A stretch of 64,000 bases of DNA from Cyanobacteria bacterium FACHB-DQ100 (GCA_014695195.1 JACJNW010000011.1:1-64000); one strand, 5' to 3'; shown: positions 7,984 to 17,670, counted from the stretch's first letter. The notes: generated by a model not told the origin, from the letters alone. Translations and numbers: made by a program.

Positions 7984-10200
7984 ATGCGAAAGCCACTGTT
8001 TCAAGCGCGGAAGTTTTGGTTAGTGCTAGCAACTGGAGTTGGAGCGATCGGCATCGTGGCGGGTGCGCTGATCCCGATCGAAAAACTTCAGCAAGTCTCG
8101 CAAGTGCCCTCGAATGTTGTAAATTCGCTACAGTCTGTGACAGCTCCCGCATCGGGTGGCGTTGGAACTCCGAGCCGGTTAATTAGCCCATTGGTGGCAA
8201 AATCGGCGACGGAGCGAGCCGGGGCGCTCAAGCAGGCGACACAAAGCGCCAGTTCGACTTTAGAGCGCGATCGTGCTCGATATTTGTTGGCAACCGATTT
8301 GATTGCTCAAGGTCAAGGTGAAAAAGCACTAGAGCAACTGAAGGATCTAGAGAAAAGCTATCCAGTTTTAGCGGCGCAAATTGGGATGAAACGCGCCCAA
8401 GCGTATGAAGTTACAGGCAAGCAGAAAGAAGCGGCGCAGACCTTACAAGCGATCGTTAAACAGTTTCCGAAAGAACCCGCCACGGCAGAAGCACTCTTTA
8501 CTTTAGGGCGCAAAAATTCCCAATATTGGGATCAAGCTTTAGCCCAATTTCCATCGCATCCAAGATCGATCGAGATCGCTAAAACTCGCCTCAAGCAAAA
8601 TCCGAAGCAGCTTCCCTTACTGTTGATTGTTGCCAAATACGGCACAAGCAGCAATGGATACACTGAGCTACTGGATAAACTCGTTTCGCAGTATGGCACT
8701 CAGTTACAGCCACAGGACTGGGAAGCGATCGCATTCGGGTACTGGGAGAACCAAGTTTATGATAAAGGTGCGATCGCGTATGCTCGCGCTCCTCAAACTC
8801 CACTGACCGCATATCGATCGGCGCGAGGGCTGCATCTAAGCGGCAGACCCGGAGCCGTCGAACGCTATCGTCAAATGGTGCAGCAGTTTCCCAACTCTCC
8901 AGAGGCAGGGTTAGCGTTGACGCGATTAGCCGCATTAGCCGACACTCCCCCCACTGCGATCGCGTATCTTGATCAAGTGATTCAAAACTTTCCCGATCGT
9001 GCACCAGAGGCTTTAGTAGAAAAGTCGAAGCTGCTCGACAAGATGAACAGTGCGAAAACGGCTGCACAAATGCGGCAGTTGGTTCTGACTCAATATGCCA
9101 ATTCGGAGGCTGCTGCTGAGATGCGCTGGGACTATGCTCAACGCAGCGCCAAAACTGGAAACCTCAAGCTTGCAAAACAGTGGGCAGAACCTGTGTTAAC
9201 CCACAATCCCACCAGTGAGATTGCAGCAGAAGCGGGGTTTTGGGCAGGAAAATGGGCGCAACGAATCGGCAACAATGATCAAGCAGCAAAACTGTTTCAA
9301 AAAGTCCTGAGCGAACATTCAGAGTCCTATTACGCATGGCGATCGGCAGCGATGCTCGGTTGGAATGTGGGCGACTTTAACACGGTGCGATCAATGAATC
9401 CCCAAGTGCAAAAGCCGCTCGCTCGTCCAGAACTTCCAGCAGGTTCACCTGCCCTCAAGGAGCTCTATCAACTCGGTCAAGAGCGCGATGCTTGGTCACA
9501 TTGGCAGATCGAATTTCAGAATCGGGTACAACCATCGATCGCAGAACAATTCACCGATGGCGTAATGCGGTTGGGCGTTGGGGAAAATCTCGATGGGCTT
9601 TATATGGTCGGGAGTTTGCGCGATCGTGAAAAACCGGAAGATAAAGCGAAGTATCAGGAGCTAAGAAAGCAGATCGGGTACTGGCAAGCGCTGTATCCGT
9701 TCCCTTACGTAGAAACGATCGAGAATTGGTCACAGCAGCGCCAACTTAATCCGATGTTGGTAACGGCTTTGATTCGACAAGAATCGCGCTTTGAACCAGA
9801 CATCAAATCCAGCGTAGGAGCGGTTGGGCTGATGCAAGTGATGCCCGAAACAGGCGAATACATTGCCAACAATATTAAAGTTAAGCAGTTCAAACTCGCT
9901 GACCCTGAAACGAATATCAAGTTTGGAACCTGGTATCTAGACTATACACACTTGCAGTACGACAATAATTCGATGTTAGCAGTAGCTAGCTACAATGCCG
10001 GGCCCGGTGCAGTGGCAGGATGGGTAAGTAAAGCGAAATCACAAGATCCAGATGAATTTGTCGAAGCAATTCCCTATTCTGAAACGAGAGGATATGTGAA
10101 ATCCGTGTTAGGCAACTATTGGAACTATCTGAGACTTTACAATCCAGAGATTTCTCAACGAGTCGCACAGGTGGCAAAAGATCATCCCAAAGGAAACTGA
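7984..10200 (+). CDS. slt: Soluble lytic murein transglycosylase with helical repeats
   Basis: 738 residues from the ATG at 7984. The frame is open further upstream, but MRKPLFQARKFW followed by the segment LVLATGVGAIGIVAGALI looks like the true N-terminal anchor or signal. Residues about 60-570 are TPR-like helical repeats (for example AQTLQAIVKQFPKEPATAEA). The C-terminal SLT domain has the catalytic Glu in LIRQESRFEP, GAVGLMQVMPETG, and ASYNAGPGAV. The enzyme cleaves the MurNAc-GlcNAc bond of peptidoglycan with formation of 1,6-anhydroMurNAc, and the helical ring is thought to thread glycan strands as in E. coli Slt70. The role is wall turnover in the periplasm. Confidence 0.93.
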   Translation: MRKPLFQARKFWLVLATGVGAIGIVAGALIPIEKLQQVSQVPSNVVNSLQSVTAPASGGVGTPSRLISPLVAKSATERAGALKQATQSASSTLERDRARYLLATDLIAQGQGEKALEQLKDLEKSYPVLAAQIGMKRAQAYEVTGKQKEAAQTLQAIVKQFPKEPATAEALFTLGRKNSQYWDQALAQFPSHPRSIEIAKTRLKQNPKQLPLLLIVAKYGTSSNGYTELLDKLVSQYGTQLQPQDWEAIAFGYWENQVYDKGAIAYARAPQTPLTAYRSARGLHLSGRPGAVERYRQMVQQFPNSPEAGLALTRLAALADTPPTAIAYLDQVIQNFPDRAPEALVEKSKLLDKMNSAKTAAQMRQLVLTQYANSEAAAEMRWDYAQRSAKTGNLKLAKQWAEPVLTHNPTSEIAAEAGFWAGKWAQRIGNNDQAAKLFQKVLSEHSESYYAWRSAAMLGWNVGDFNTVRSMNPQVQKPLARPELPAGSPALKELYQLGQERDAWSHWQIEFQNRVQPSIAEQFTDGVMRLGVGENLDGLYMVGSLRDREKPEDKAKYQELRKQIGYWQALYPFPYVETIENWSQQRQLNPMLVTALIRQESRFEPDIKSSVGAVGLMQVMPETGEYIANNIKVKQFKLADPETNIKFGTWYLDYTHLQYDNNSMLAVASYNAGPGAVAGWVSKAKSQDPDEFVEAIPYSETRGYVKSVLGNYWNYLRLYNPEISQRVAQVAKDHPKGN

Positions 10201-10272
10201 CGTGCGCTCGCGGGTTTCTATCAGAATCTCCAGTCGCAACGATCGATACTGAGAACTTTCAAAAACACAAAA

Positions 10273-10298
10273 AACCTCCGACTTTAACATCGGAGGTT
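10273..10298. terminator. Hairpin between slt and the PHP gene
   Basis: A nine-base inverted repeat, aacctccga and tcggaggtt, with an eight-base loop, flanked by A-rich sequence on the left, so a T-run follows the stem on the minus strand. It sits between two convergent genes and could serve either. Confidence 0.7.
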
Positions 10299-10372
10299 AA
10301 ATCATCAGGGTGCATCTACCAATCACCGTATTCGAGTCTTCTAGAACTTATCCGGAGAAACCTGAGAATTGT

Positions 10373-11200
10373 TCAGCCCTTAAGGTGGTTCGCCGCCTGC
10401 TTGATCGGCTCAAGGAGATCGATCGACACCTTTAAGCTATTGAGCGATCGATATTCATCCGGCTTGCTATCCGCCGGAATGCCGTGAAAATCACTGCCCC
10501 CGCTCATCAACAATCCGTACTGAGCGCACATTTCTTTCAGCCGTTCTGCTTGCCAAAGTGTATGGCTTGGATGATAGACTTCCAGCCCCATCAATCCCGC
10601 TTCGACCAGTTGCGGTAGAACCTCTTTGACAGGTGCGCCTCGAAATAGAAACGGATGTGCCCAAATCGGAACTGCACCACACTCACGCAGCAATTGAATG
10701 CCTGCGATCGCGCTAAATTTCTCGTATTGCACAAAGGCGGGGCGATCGTCGGCTAAGAATCGATCGAAGGCTTCTCGCGTCGATTCCACATGACCCGCTC
10801 TCACCAGGGCAGAGGCAATATGCGGACGACCCGGAGCCATGCCTTCACCCATCGAGGGAAGCTCAATTTCATATCCCAGTGCTGCGAGTTTATCGATCAT
10901 CTCTTGAGCACGGCGTTTTCGTCCTTCGAGGCGTTCGCTCAACGGGGGAACGAGACGATCGCGATCCGGATAAAAGCCCAAAATATGCAGAGAGCGATCG
11001 CGCCAAACGGTGCTTAATTCTAGACCGGGAACGATTTCGAGTTCGGGAGGAGCCGCCGCAATCGCTTCATCCCACCCGGAAACTGTATCGTGATCGGTAA
11101 TCGCAAGCGCACGCACACCGGACTCGATCGCCATCCCTACGAGTTCGGTCGGACTCAGCATTCCGTCTGAGTAAGTTGTGTGACAATGTAGTTCTAACAT
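10373..11200 (-). CDS. PHP-domain phosphoesterase (YciV/RnmA-like)
   Basis: 275 residues. All metal-binding motifs of the PHP fold are visible: HCHTTYSDG at the N-terminus, ITDHDTVSGW, GLELST, GRPHIASAL, WAHPFLF and SGSDFHG near the C-terminus. Relatives such as E. coli YciV (RnmA) hydrolyse 3',5'-nucleoside bisphosphates and trim short RNA 5' ends; the exact substrate here is inferred from the family. It has no signal peptide, so it is cytosolic. The gene is divergent from nei with only 22 bp between the starts, so the two promoters must overlap. Confidence 0.9.
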   Translation of the reverse strand: MLELHCHTTYSDGMLSPTELVGMAIESGVRALAITDHDTVSGWDEAIAAAPPELEIVPGLELSTVWRDRSLHILGFYPDRDRLVPPLSERLEGRKRRAQEMIDKLAALGYEIELPSMGEGMAPGRPHIASALVRAGHVESTREAFDRFLADDRPAFVQYEKFSAIAGIQLLRECGAVPIWAHPFLFRGAPVKEVLPQLVEAGLMGLEVYHPSHTLWQAERLKEMCAQYGLLMSGGSDFHGIPADSKPDEYRSLNSLKVSIDLLEPIKQAANHLKG

Positions 11201-11222
11201 ACCTCTAATCTAGCGCACCCCA

Positions 11223-12053
11223 ATGCCTGAAGGCCCTGAAATTCGCATCTCGGCTGACCAAATTGCAGCAGCACTGGTCGATCGACGAGTGACAGAAATC
11301 TTCTTTGCGTTTGAGCGATTAAAACCCTACGAATCTCAGTTGATCGGGCAGTGTGTAACGGCGGTGCGGACTCGCGGCAAAGGCATGGTGATTTGCTTTA
11401 GCAATCAGCTTTATCTCTACAGCCACAATCAGCTTTATGGTCGCTGGTATGTACGCCAACCTCATTCTTATCCACAAACAAATCGACAGTTACGGCTAGC
11501 TATTCACAATGCTCAGAAATCTGCATTGCTGTACAGTGCTTCTGAGATTGATGTATTACAACAATCCGAGTTAGCGACGCATCCATTCTTGAGTCGGATT
11601 GAATTAGATGTGTTAGACGAAGCAGTGACTGTCGAACAGGTTGAAGCAAGGTTTCGAGACAAGCGGTTTTATCGTAGACAGTTACCGATTTTATTGTTAG
11701 ACCAGCATTTCCTGGGTGGATTGGGAAACTATCTTCGCAGTGAGATTCTATTTGTAGCGCGAGTGTATCCGGTGTTGCGATCGATCGATTGTTCTGACAA
11801 TCAAATTCATGCACTAGCACAAGCTGTTCTAACTGTCACACAACAGTCTTATCAGACAAAGGGCATCACCAATGATTTAACCCTTGCAATGCAATTAAAA
11901 GCCCAAGGACAAAAGCGAAGTGACTATCGGCATTCTGTGTTTAATCGAGAGAATCGCCCCTGCTTTGTCTGTGGAACCTTGATTGTGAAAGAAATCCTTG
12001 CAGGACGGCCATTGTATTACTGTCCTCATTGCCAAGCAAAGATTGTCTCTTGA
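11223..12053 (+). CDS. nei: Endonuclease VIII (Nei), base-excision repair glycosylase
   Basis: 276 residues. It excises oxidised pyrimidines and cleaves the abasic site. The catalytic N-terminus MPEGPEIRISADQI aligns with E. coli Nei, where Pro2 is the Schiff-base nucleophile and Glu3 the proton donor. Further matches are LKPYESQLIGQ, LYSHNQLYGRW, LLYSASEID and THPFLSRI. The zinc finger is complete at the C-terminus (CFVCG ... YYCPHC). The TGA stop at 12051-12053 coincides with the first base of a MITE-like element, so the insertion may have set the present C-terminus (AKIVS after the zinc finger). Confidence 0.93.
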   Translation: MPEGPEIRISADQIAAALVDRRVTEIFFAFERLKPYESQLIGQCVTAVRTRGKGMVICFSNQLYLYSHNQLYGRWYVRQPHSYPQTNRQLRLAIHNAQKSALLYSASEIDVLQQSELATHPFLSRIELDVLDEAVTVEQVEARFRDKRFYRRQLPILLLDQHFLGGLGNYLRSEILFVARVYPVLRSIDCSDNQIHALAQAVLTVTQQSYQTKGITNDLTLAMQLKAQGQKRSDYRHSVFNRENRPCFVCGTLIVKEILAGRPLYYCPHCQAKIVS

Positions 12054-12210
12054 TACCAAATTAATTTTTGAGTGCTACAGATCTTGGAAGCCCCCTAAAT
12101 CCCCCATACTGGGGGACTTCAAGCCCAATCTGTTTCGGATTCTCAAAGTCCCCCAGTATGGGGGATTTAGGGGGCGAAGGATCTGTAGCATTAACAAATT
12201 GATTCGGTAT
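12053..12210. mobile_element. MITE-like palindromic element, copy 2
   Basis: About 158 bp, from ATACCAAATTAATTT to AATTGATTCGGTAT, differing from the copy at 144-302 at only about ten positions, mostly in the hairpin tip of the left arm and near the right end. It folds into a long imperfect hairpin. The left end abuts or forms the stop codon of nei. The likely target is TA, but no longer target duplication can be confirmed from the flanks (cttg on the left, gaga on the right). Confidence 0.82.
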
Positions 12211-12288
12211 GAGACGTTGCATTACCGCTCTATTCAATCAGCATCGAACTGGATATCAACGCAGCAAGAGGCTTTAGAAGTTAGTCGA

Positions 12289-12810
12289 TCACTCACTGCG
12301 GACTCGAATTCCTTGAGCATTGCAATCCCGTAGCCACAGTTGAACCGCTTGCCCAATTACTCCGTCACGGCTTTCCCTGGGCGGAGTGATCGGCTGACTG
12401 GGGATAGTCGTACCAATTCGAGTAAACATCAGCGCTAGTTGCCAACCTTCTGGAGTGCGGGTGAGAAATAGCCAGTGAAATTGTTGCAGCTCGACTCCTT
12501 TACCGCTGACAAATTCACGTCCTAACGTTGTGATAAAGGCTTGTTTGAGTGTGGGATCAACGGGTCGATCGCTGTTAAGCGGTAACGGCTCAAATTCAGG
12601 TCGTCCGGCTAGCAGGACTGAGCTTCTCGGTGAACGAATGGTGCCAAGGCGCGATCGAGCAGCAATGCGATTGGCATATCCAGGCAGAGCCGGCAGCATT
12701 GCTTTTATCATTGGTTCAACTTCGGTCGGGCAGGCAACACGCGCCGCATGAGCCGGAGAAATTGGCAGGAGAGTGGCGATCGCAACACCAAGAGCAATAA
12801 TTCGCTGCAT
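12289..12810 (-). CDS. Secreted hypothetical protein
   Basis: 173 residues with a clear signal peptide (IIALGVAIATLLPISPAHA, cleavage after AHA). The mature part has two cysteines, one near each end (VACPTEV and LRDCNAQG), which could form a disulphide. A central segment reads FHWLFLTRTPEGWQLALMF and may be a small beta domain. No family is recognised. It resembles many short exported cyanobacterial proteins of unknown role. It stands alone on the minus strand, about 80 bp beyond the MITE-like element. Confidence 0.78.
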   Translation of the reverse strand: MQRIIALGVAIATLLPISPAHAARVACPTEVEPMIKAMLPALPGYANRIAARSRLGTIRSPRSSVLLAGRPEFEPLPLNSDRPVDPTLKQAFITTLGREFVSGKGVELQQFHWLFLTRTPEGWQLALMFTRIGTTIPSQPITPPRESRDGVIGQAVQLWLRDCNAQGIRVRSE

Positions 12811-12895
12811 CGTTATTCAGAGACTTTAGAAATAAAATGTCGATCGTAGTTTGAACCACGATCGACGAGAATCTGCATTGCAGAAGTTCCCAGAA

Positions 12896-13291
12896 TTAGA
12901 TTATCCCTGATCCTTTTCCGCGCTGGTCAGCATCCATCGTTAAAGCTCCTGCTTCATCTTGATTGATGTCGTGCAGTTCTTCAGCCCGCTCTGCCTTTGC
13001 CTCCTCTTCAGCTTGCCGCGCATCTCCCGGCACTTCGTAGTACATCTCTGGCTCAATGGCATAGTTGTTCAGCAAGCCTTCTTGATCAACGGTATACCCA
13101 TCCGTCATTTTGATGCTGCCTTCATCCGTTTGATCATCAGTTGCTGCACTCGCTTCTCGTGCTTCGGTCGGTGTTGTTTTGAATTGCTCACCTTCGCGCT
13201 CCTTGCGGGCGGCTGTTTCGGCTGGAACAATTCCACGATCGTAGGTATCTCTGTTAACCCGATTAGATGAGTCGCTTGTATTGTTAACCAT
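12896..13291 (-). CDS. Acidic, hydrophilic hypothetical protein
   Basis: 131 residues from the ATG at 13291, which has an AAGGAGAAG ribosome site six or seven bases upstream; an in-frame start at 13312 lacks one. The protein is strongly hydrophilic and acidic (runs such as RQAEEEAKAERAEELHD) with no membrane segment, and its N-terminus (NRDTYDRGIVPAETAARK) looks like a conserved motif. Composition suggests an intrinsically disordered, possibly stress-related protein, but that is inference. I do not recognise a family with a known role. Confidence 0.78.
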   Translation of the reverse strand: MVNNTSDSSNRVNRDTYDRGIVPAETAARKEREGEQFKTTPTEAREASAATDDQTDEGSIKMTDGYTVDQEGLLNNYAIEPEMYYEVPGDARQAEEEAKAERAEELHDINQDEAGALTMDADQRGKGSGII

Positions 13292-13399
13292 AAATCTTCT
13301 CCTTAATATCAAATGGTAGTTAAGACTACCAAGATTAAGAGGTAGACTACCAGGCTGCGCGAAACAGAAGAATCCTCCCCACGCTTGAAATAAACTGCT

Positions 13400-13498
13400 T
13401 CAAAGTCCGGCGGTCTCATCCACAAGGTCAACACCGCCAGGAGAAATCAGGGTATTTTGATATACGTCGCCATTAGGAGTCCGTAGAGCAATTTTCAT
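13400..13498 (-). CDS. Possible 32-residue micro-protein coupled to pyrF
   Basis: An ATG overlaps the pyrF stop in the sequence ATGA and opens a frame of 32 codons before [23 protein letters not shown] followed by [12 protein letters not shown]. The preceding tyrS-pyrF junction uses the same ATGA overlap, so the micro-ORF could be translated by re-initiation. It is too short for statistical coding support, and it may be the start of a gene that has decayed. No homolog is known to me. Confidence 0.4.
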   Translation of the reverse strand: MKIALRTPNGDVYQNTLISPGGVDLVDETAGL

Positions 13499-14199
13499 CC
13501 TGCAAGTTCCTCACAAATTCGATCGAACGCCCCCACCGGATCATCCGCTGCCGTAATCGGTCGCCCAATCACCAAATACGTTGCGCCCGCCGCAATTGCC
13601 TGCTTCGGAGTCATTATTCGCTGCTGATCTCCCGCAGCCGCCCAAGTTGGACGCACCCCCGGACAAACCAGCACAAATTCATCACCGCAAACCTGCCGCA
13701 GTTGCGCGACTTCCTGCGGCGAACAAACTGCCCCTGATAACCCACTTTCTTTTGCCAAAAGCGCCATTTCTAACGCATATTCGGGCAGTTCGAGCGGAAT
13801 CTTCAACTCAAACGCTAGCGATCGCGCCGATAAACTCGTTAACACCGTAATTGCAATCAACTTCGACGGCGTAGCCCCCTCTGGAGTATTTGACTCGATC
13901 GCTCGTTGCGCCTGCTCTAATGCGGTTTTCCCGGCAGTCGCATGAATCGTAATCAAATCCACACCAAATCGAGCCGCCGCCGCACAAGCGCCCGCAACCG
14001 TATTCGGAATGTCGTGGAACTTCAGATCAAGAAAAATCCGTTTCTGACGCTGCTTCAGAATCGTTAAAATGTTCGATCCACTGCTGACAAAGAGTTCTAA
14101 GCCGACTTTCCAAAAGGTAACTTGAGGCAGCTTATCGATGAGCGCGATCGCGGCTGCTTCCGACGGCACATCTAACGGAACAATGATGCGATCGTTCAT
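13495..14199 (-). CDS. pyrF: Orotidine 5'-phosphate decarboxylase
   Basis: 234 residues, the usual size for the short bacterial form. It catalyses the last step of UMP synthesis (OMP to UMP). The catalytic motif [11 protein letters not shown] (Asp-x-Lys-x-x-Asp) is intact near residue 60, and the phosphate-binding C-terminal part reads [16 protein letters not shown]. Its start overlaps the tyrS stop by four bases (ATGA), so the two are almost certainly one transcript. pyrE lies separately at about 53 kb in this window. Confidence 0.96.
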   Translation of the reverse strand: MNDRIIVPLDVPSEAAAIALIDKLPQVTFWKVGLELFVSSGSNILTILKQRQKRIFLDLKFHDIPNTVAGACAAAARFGVDLITIHATAGKTALEQAQRAIESNTPEGATPSKLIAITVLTSLSARSLAFELKIPLELPEYALEMALLAKESGLSGAVCSPQEVAQLRQVCGDEFVLVCPGVRPTWAAAGDQQRIMTPKQAIAAGATYLVIGRPITAADDPVGAFDRICEELAG

Positions 14200-15404
14200 G
14201 GCACAAACCGCACAAACTTACTTTTACCAAGCTGAAGCACTTTTCCGCTCAGCGCTTCTGGTGACTCAAACAAACGATCGACCTCACTCATTTTTTCACC
14301 GTCCAGTTTCACCGCTCCGCCTTGAATCTGTCGCCGCGCTTCGGAGCTGCTTTTACACAGACCCGCCGCACTCACGAGATAAAACAGTTTCGCCGGAAAT
14401 TGCACCCCAGACAGCGAAAATTCTGGCACCGAATCGCTCTCGGTTCCCCCACCTTGAACCAGATTCAGCGCTGCGCTTTGCGCTTCAAGAGCGCGTTCTT
14501 TGCCGTGATAGTGGCTCACCACATCCAGCGCCAGAAGTTTTTGACGATCGCGAGGTTTCTCCGGCAGTTGATCGAGCGGTAAATCGGTCAGAAGCTCAAA
14601 ATATTGCTCGATCGCGTTGTCTGGAACTTTCTCTAATTTCGAATACATACTGAGCGGATCTTCCGACAATCCGACATAGTTCCCCAGAGACTTAGACATT
14701 TTCTGAACGCCATCTAACCCCGGCAAAATCGGCATCAGCAATCCAAACTGCGGAGTCTGCCCAAAATGACGCTGCAAATCCCGTCCGACGGCGAGATTGA
14801 ACTTCTGATCGGTTCCGCCGAGTTCGACATCGGCTTCTAGCGCCACCGAATCGTAGCCCTGCATCAACGGGTATAAAAATTCGTGCAGATAAATCGCGCT
14901 TCCTTGCTTGTAGCGCTCCGCAAAGCCTTCCTTCGCCAGCATTTGCCCGACCGTCATCGTTGCCAGCAATTCGAGAATCTTGCTCAAATCCAGCTTAGAG
15001 AGCCATTCCGAGTTGTAGCGTATCTCTAACCGCCCTGGGGTCTCAAAATCCAGAATCGGGCGCAACTGCTTTAGATAAGTTGCAGCATTTGCCTTCACCT
15101 CCTCTTCGGTCAATTGCTTCCGCACCTCGGATTTTCCTGTCGGATCGCCGATTCTCGCGGTAAAATCTCCAATCAATAGCACCGCTGTATGTCCAGCATC
15201 CTGAAACTGCCGCAACTTGCGGTAAATGGTACTATGACCCAAATGAATATCAGTTCCCGTCGGATCAATGCCAAACTTAATCCGCAATGGGCGGTTGCTC
15301 TTCTCCAAGCGCACCCGTAAATTTTCAGTCGGCTGAGCCGAATCTGGCTGATCCGGGAAAATCTCGGTCGTACCCCGAAACAGCCAGTCAAGAGAATGAG
15401 ACAT
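14196..15404 (-). CDS. tyrS: Tyrosyl-tRNA synthetase
   Basis: 402 residues. It charges tRNA-Tyr in the cytosol. Class I signatures are both present: HLGHS for the HIGH motif (about residue 56) and KMSKS (about residue 235), and the pocket motif [14 protein letters not shown] is visible. The last 65 residues form an S4-type RNA-binding domain ([19 protein letters not shown]). Length and KMSKS form fit the roughly 400-residue bacterial TyrRS group. It leads the tyrS-pyrF pair. Confidence 0.96.
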   Translation of the reverse strand: MSHSLDWLFRGTTEIFPDQPDSAQPTENLRVRLEKSNRPLRIKFGIDPTGTDIHLGHSTIYRKLRQFQDAGHTAVLLIGDFTARIGDPTGKSEVRKQLTEEEVKANAATYLKQLRPILDFETPGRLEIRYNSEWLSKLDLSKILELLATMTVGQMLAKEGFAERYKQGSAIYLHEFLYPLMQGYDSVALEADVELGGTDQKFNLAVGRDLQRHFGQTPQFGLLMPILPGLDGVQKMSKSLGNYVGLSEDPLSMYSKLEKVPDNAIEQYFELLTDLPLDQLPEKPRDRQKLLALDVVSHYHGKERALEAQSAALNLVQGGGTESDSVPEFSLSGVQFPAKLFYLVSAAGLCKSSSEARRQIQGGAVKLDGEKMSEVDRLFESPEALSGKVLQLGKSKFVRFVP

Positions 15405-15626
15405 ACTTTATACTTTTGAGAAAAATCAACAGTCTAAACAACGGCTTCTTATTTTGACCTAAATCGAATCCACACGACTAAACGATATTGCTCGATCGAT
15501 TTGCTCCATTTGCCTGAGTCTCAATTATCCTACTAAAGTTGTTTCACCTCATCTCGGAAATTGTCTCAACGATTCAAGGTCTGACGGAATTTTCTTCCAA
15601 TCTCTGAATCCTTTCTCATGCCCTAC

Positions 15627-15650
15627 TTCTTTAACTGATTCTTTAACTGA
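15627..15650. repeat. 12-bp perfect tandem duplication
   Basis: ttctttaactga occurs twice head to tail, just upstream of the ribosome site of the penicillin-binding protein gene. It is probably slippage in the leader. No regulator is known. Confidence 0.75.
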
Positions 15651-15663
15651 AAGAGAGTTTGCC

Positions 15664-17577
15664 GTGTCGTCCAATACCCTTAGACAAAAGCAGCAGCAGC
15701 AACAACCCGAAACCACAAAGGAATTTTTCCAGTCGGTGGGCAAAGTGACGGGCGGAACGCTGCTGGCGATTACGATGCTGTCGAGTTCAGTCGTTGCAGG
15801 CGGTCTTGTCGGACTCGCGATTAGTTTTCGTAATTTGCCGGATGTACGATCGCTGCGTGCCTTTAAACCCAGCGAAACGACGCATATCTACGACATAAAA
15901 GGCAAAAAGCTCACCAGTATTCACGGTGAAGCAAACCGGGAAGTCGTGCCGCTCAACAGCATTTCTCCGCATCTCAAACGGGCAGTAATCGCGATCGAAG
16001 ACAGCTATTTTTATTCGCATAGCGGCGTGAATGCAGGGGCGATCGCACGGGCAGGGGTAGCAAACTTCACATCCGGGCGCACCGTTGAGGGCGGTTCTAC
16101 GGTGACGATGCAGCTTGTGAAGAACCTATTTCTGTCGCCGGAGCGTGCCCTGAGTCGAAAAGTTGCGGAAGCCGTCTTAGCGCTAAGAATCGAGCAGATT
16201 TTCAAAAAAGACCAGATTCTTGAGATGTATCTGAATCAGGTCTATTGGGGGCACAACACCTATGGAGCGCAGACCGCCGCCAGAAGCTATTTCAACAAAG
16301 ATGCAGCCAGTCTGAATTTGGCAGAATCGGCAATGATGGCAGGGCTGATTCAATCGCCCGAAGCCCTCAGCCCCTTTGCGGACATGAAGGCGGCAAAAGC
16401 GCGTCAAGCCGATGTGCTGAATCGAATGCGAGAACTCGGTTGGATCACAGCATCTGAAGAAGCTGCTGCCCGCAAATATCCGATCAAGCTCGGAAAAATT
16501 ACCTCGTTCCAGACCAGTCAAATGCCGTATGTCACCGATGCGGTGGTGCAAGAACTGACGCGCAAATTCGGGCGAGATGCAGTCCTCAAGGGCGGAATGC
16601 GGATTCAAACGACGATCGATTCTCGAATGCAGCGCATCGCTGAAGACACAGCACGTCGATCGCTTGCCTCGATCAATGCTCAAGGAGTCGGCGCGGATCA
16701 GATGTCGATCGTTGCGGTTGATCCCCGGACACAGTTTGTGAAAGCGATGGTCGGCGGTGTCAATGCAAAGAAGAGCCAGTTCAACCGCGCGATTCAAGCG
16801 TTGCGGCAACCGGGATCAGCGTTTAAGCCTTTTGTGTACTATGCGGCTTATGCGTCCGGCAAGTACGCGCCAGATTCCACCATCCTCGATGCGCCTGTGG
16901 GATATCCCGATGGCTATGATATGTACTACCCCCAGAACTACGATCGTAGCTTCGGGGGTGCCATGACCCTGAGACGCGCTCTAGAGCAATCTCGCAACGT
17001 TCCCGCCGTGAAGCTTGGGCAAGAAATCGGTCTTAATAAAATTGTCGAAATTTGTCGCAGCATTGGAATCAAAAGCCCGATTAACCCCGTGATTTCGCTG
17101 CCCTTGGGAGCCGTTGACCTGACTCCGCTAGAAATGGCAAGCTCTTACGCTGCCTTCGCAAATAACGGGTGGTACTCAGAAGCGACTTTAATTGCACAAG
17201 TGACCGATAGTAGCGGCAACGTCCTCCTAGATAACACGCCGAAACCGAGACTGGTGCTTGATCCCTGGGCATCTGCTGCAACCAACGATACGCTTCAAGG
17301 GGTGATCACACGCGGAACTGCCACTGCTGCGCAGATTGGTCGTCCCGCCGCAGGTAAAACCGGAACCACGTCATCCGAGCGTGATATCTGGTTTGTTGGC
17401 TATGTGCCTCAGCTTTCGACTGCCGTTTGGGTCGGGAATGATGACTATACAACTCTGGGAGGTGGGGCAACGGGAGGCACGTTTGTGGCTCCAATCTGGC
17501 GTGATTTCATGTCTCAAGCGCTGCAAGATGTCCCGGTTGAGCGCTTCCGTCCTCCGTCGGACTTCGATCGACCTTGA
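15664..17577 (+). CDS. Class A penicillin-binding protein (transglycosylase/transpeptidase)
   Basis: 637 residues from a GTG start. A cytoplasmic tail is followed by a membrane anchor (residues about 27-58, LLAITMLSSSVVAGGLVGLA). The GT51 domain keeps its motifs: EDSYFYSHSGV with the catalytic Glu, GGSTVTMQLVKNLF, and QIFKKDQILEMYLNQVYWG. The transpeptidase domain has SxxK in GSAFKP, SRN in QSRNVPAV and KTGTT in AGKTGTTSSERD. It polymerises and cross-links peptidoglycan at the outer face of the inner membrane. It is one of several wall genes in the window (slt, dacB-like, murB, murC). The gene symbol is left open because several class A paralogs are usual in cyanobacteria. Confidence 0.95.
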   Translation: MSSNTLRQKQQQQQPETTKEFFQSVGKVTGGTLLAITMLSSSVVAGGLVGLAISFRNLPDVRSLRAFKPSETTHIYDIKGKKLTSIHGEANREVVPLNSISPHLKRAVIAIEDSYFYSHSGVNAGAIARAGVANFTSGRTVEGGSTVTMQLVKNLFLSPERALSRKVAEAVLALRIEQIFKKDQILEMYLNQVYWGHNTYGAQTAARSYFNKDAASLNLAESAMMAGLIQSPEALSPFADMKAAKARQADVLNRMRELGWITASEEAAARKYPIKLGKITSFQTSQMPYVTDAVVQELTRKFGRDAVLKGGMRIQTTIDSRMQRIAEDTARRSLASINAQGVGADQMSIVAVDPRTQFVKAMVGGVNAKKSQFNRAIQALRQPGSAFKPFVYYAAYASGKYAPDSTILDAPVGYPDGYDMYYPQNYDRSFGGAMTLRRALEQSRNVPAVKLGQEIGLNKIVEICRSIGIKSPINPVISLPLGAVDLTPLEMASSYAAFANNGWYSEATLIAQVTDSSGNVLLDNTPKPRLVLDPWASAATNDTLQGVITRGTATAAQIGRPAAGKTGTTSSERDIWFVGYVPQLSTAVWVGNDDYTTLGGGATGGTFVAPIWRDFMSQALQDVPVERFRPPSDFDRP

Positions 17578-17649
17578 GAAGTCCGTTCGCGATCGTGGCA
17601 ATCTCCTATCAATCGGTCTCGCTGTGTTCTAGTAGAACCATCCCAAAAA

Positions 17650-17670
17650 AGGGGCGCATCTCGCACCCCT
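17650..17670 (-). terminator. Rho-independent terminator
   Basis: The inverted repeat aggggcgc / gcacccct (one mismatch) is followed on the minus strand by six T. It lies just past the stop of the Ser/Asn-rich protein gene and between convergent genes. Confidence 0.75.

Noticed and set aside
7880-8152. Antisense frame across the start of slt
   Set aside because: It overlaps the signal region of a clear gene on the other strand, and has no family resemblance or ribosome site.
13313-13399. Repeated ggtagt / ctacc blocks upstream of the acidic protein gene, considered as a riboswitch
   Set aside because: Short hairpins only; no known aptamer core could be recognised, and the region is AT-rich leader.
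16183-16809. 208-codon minus-strand open frame inside the class A PBP gene
   Set aside because: Antisense shadow of well-conserved transglycosylase and transpeptidase motifs; protein composition (Cys, His, Arg rich) is typical of shadows.
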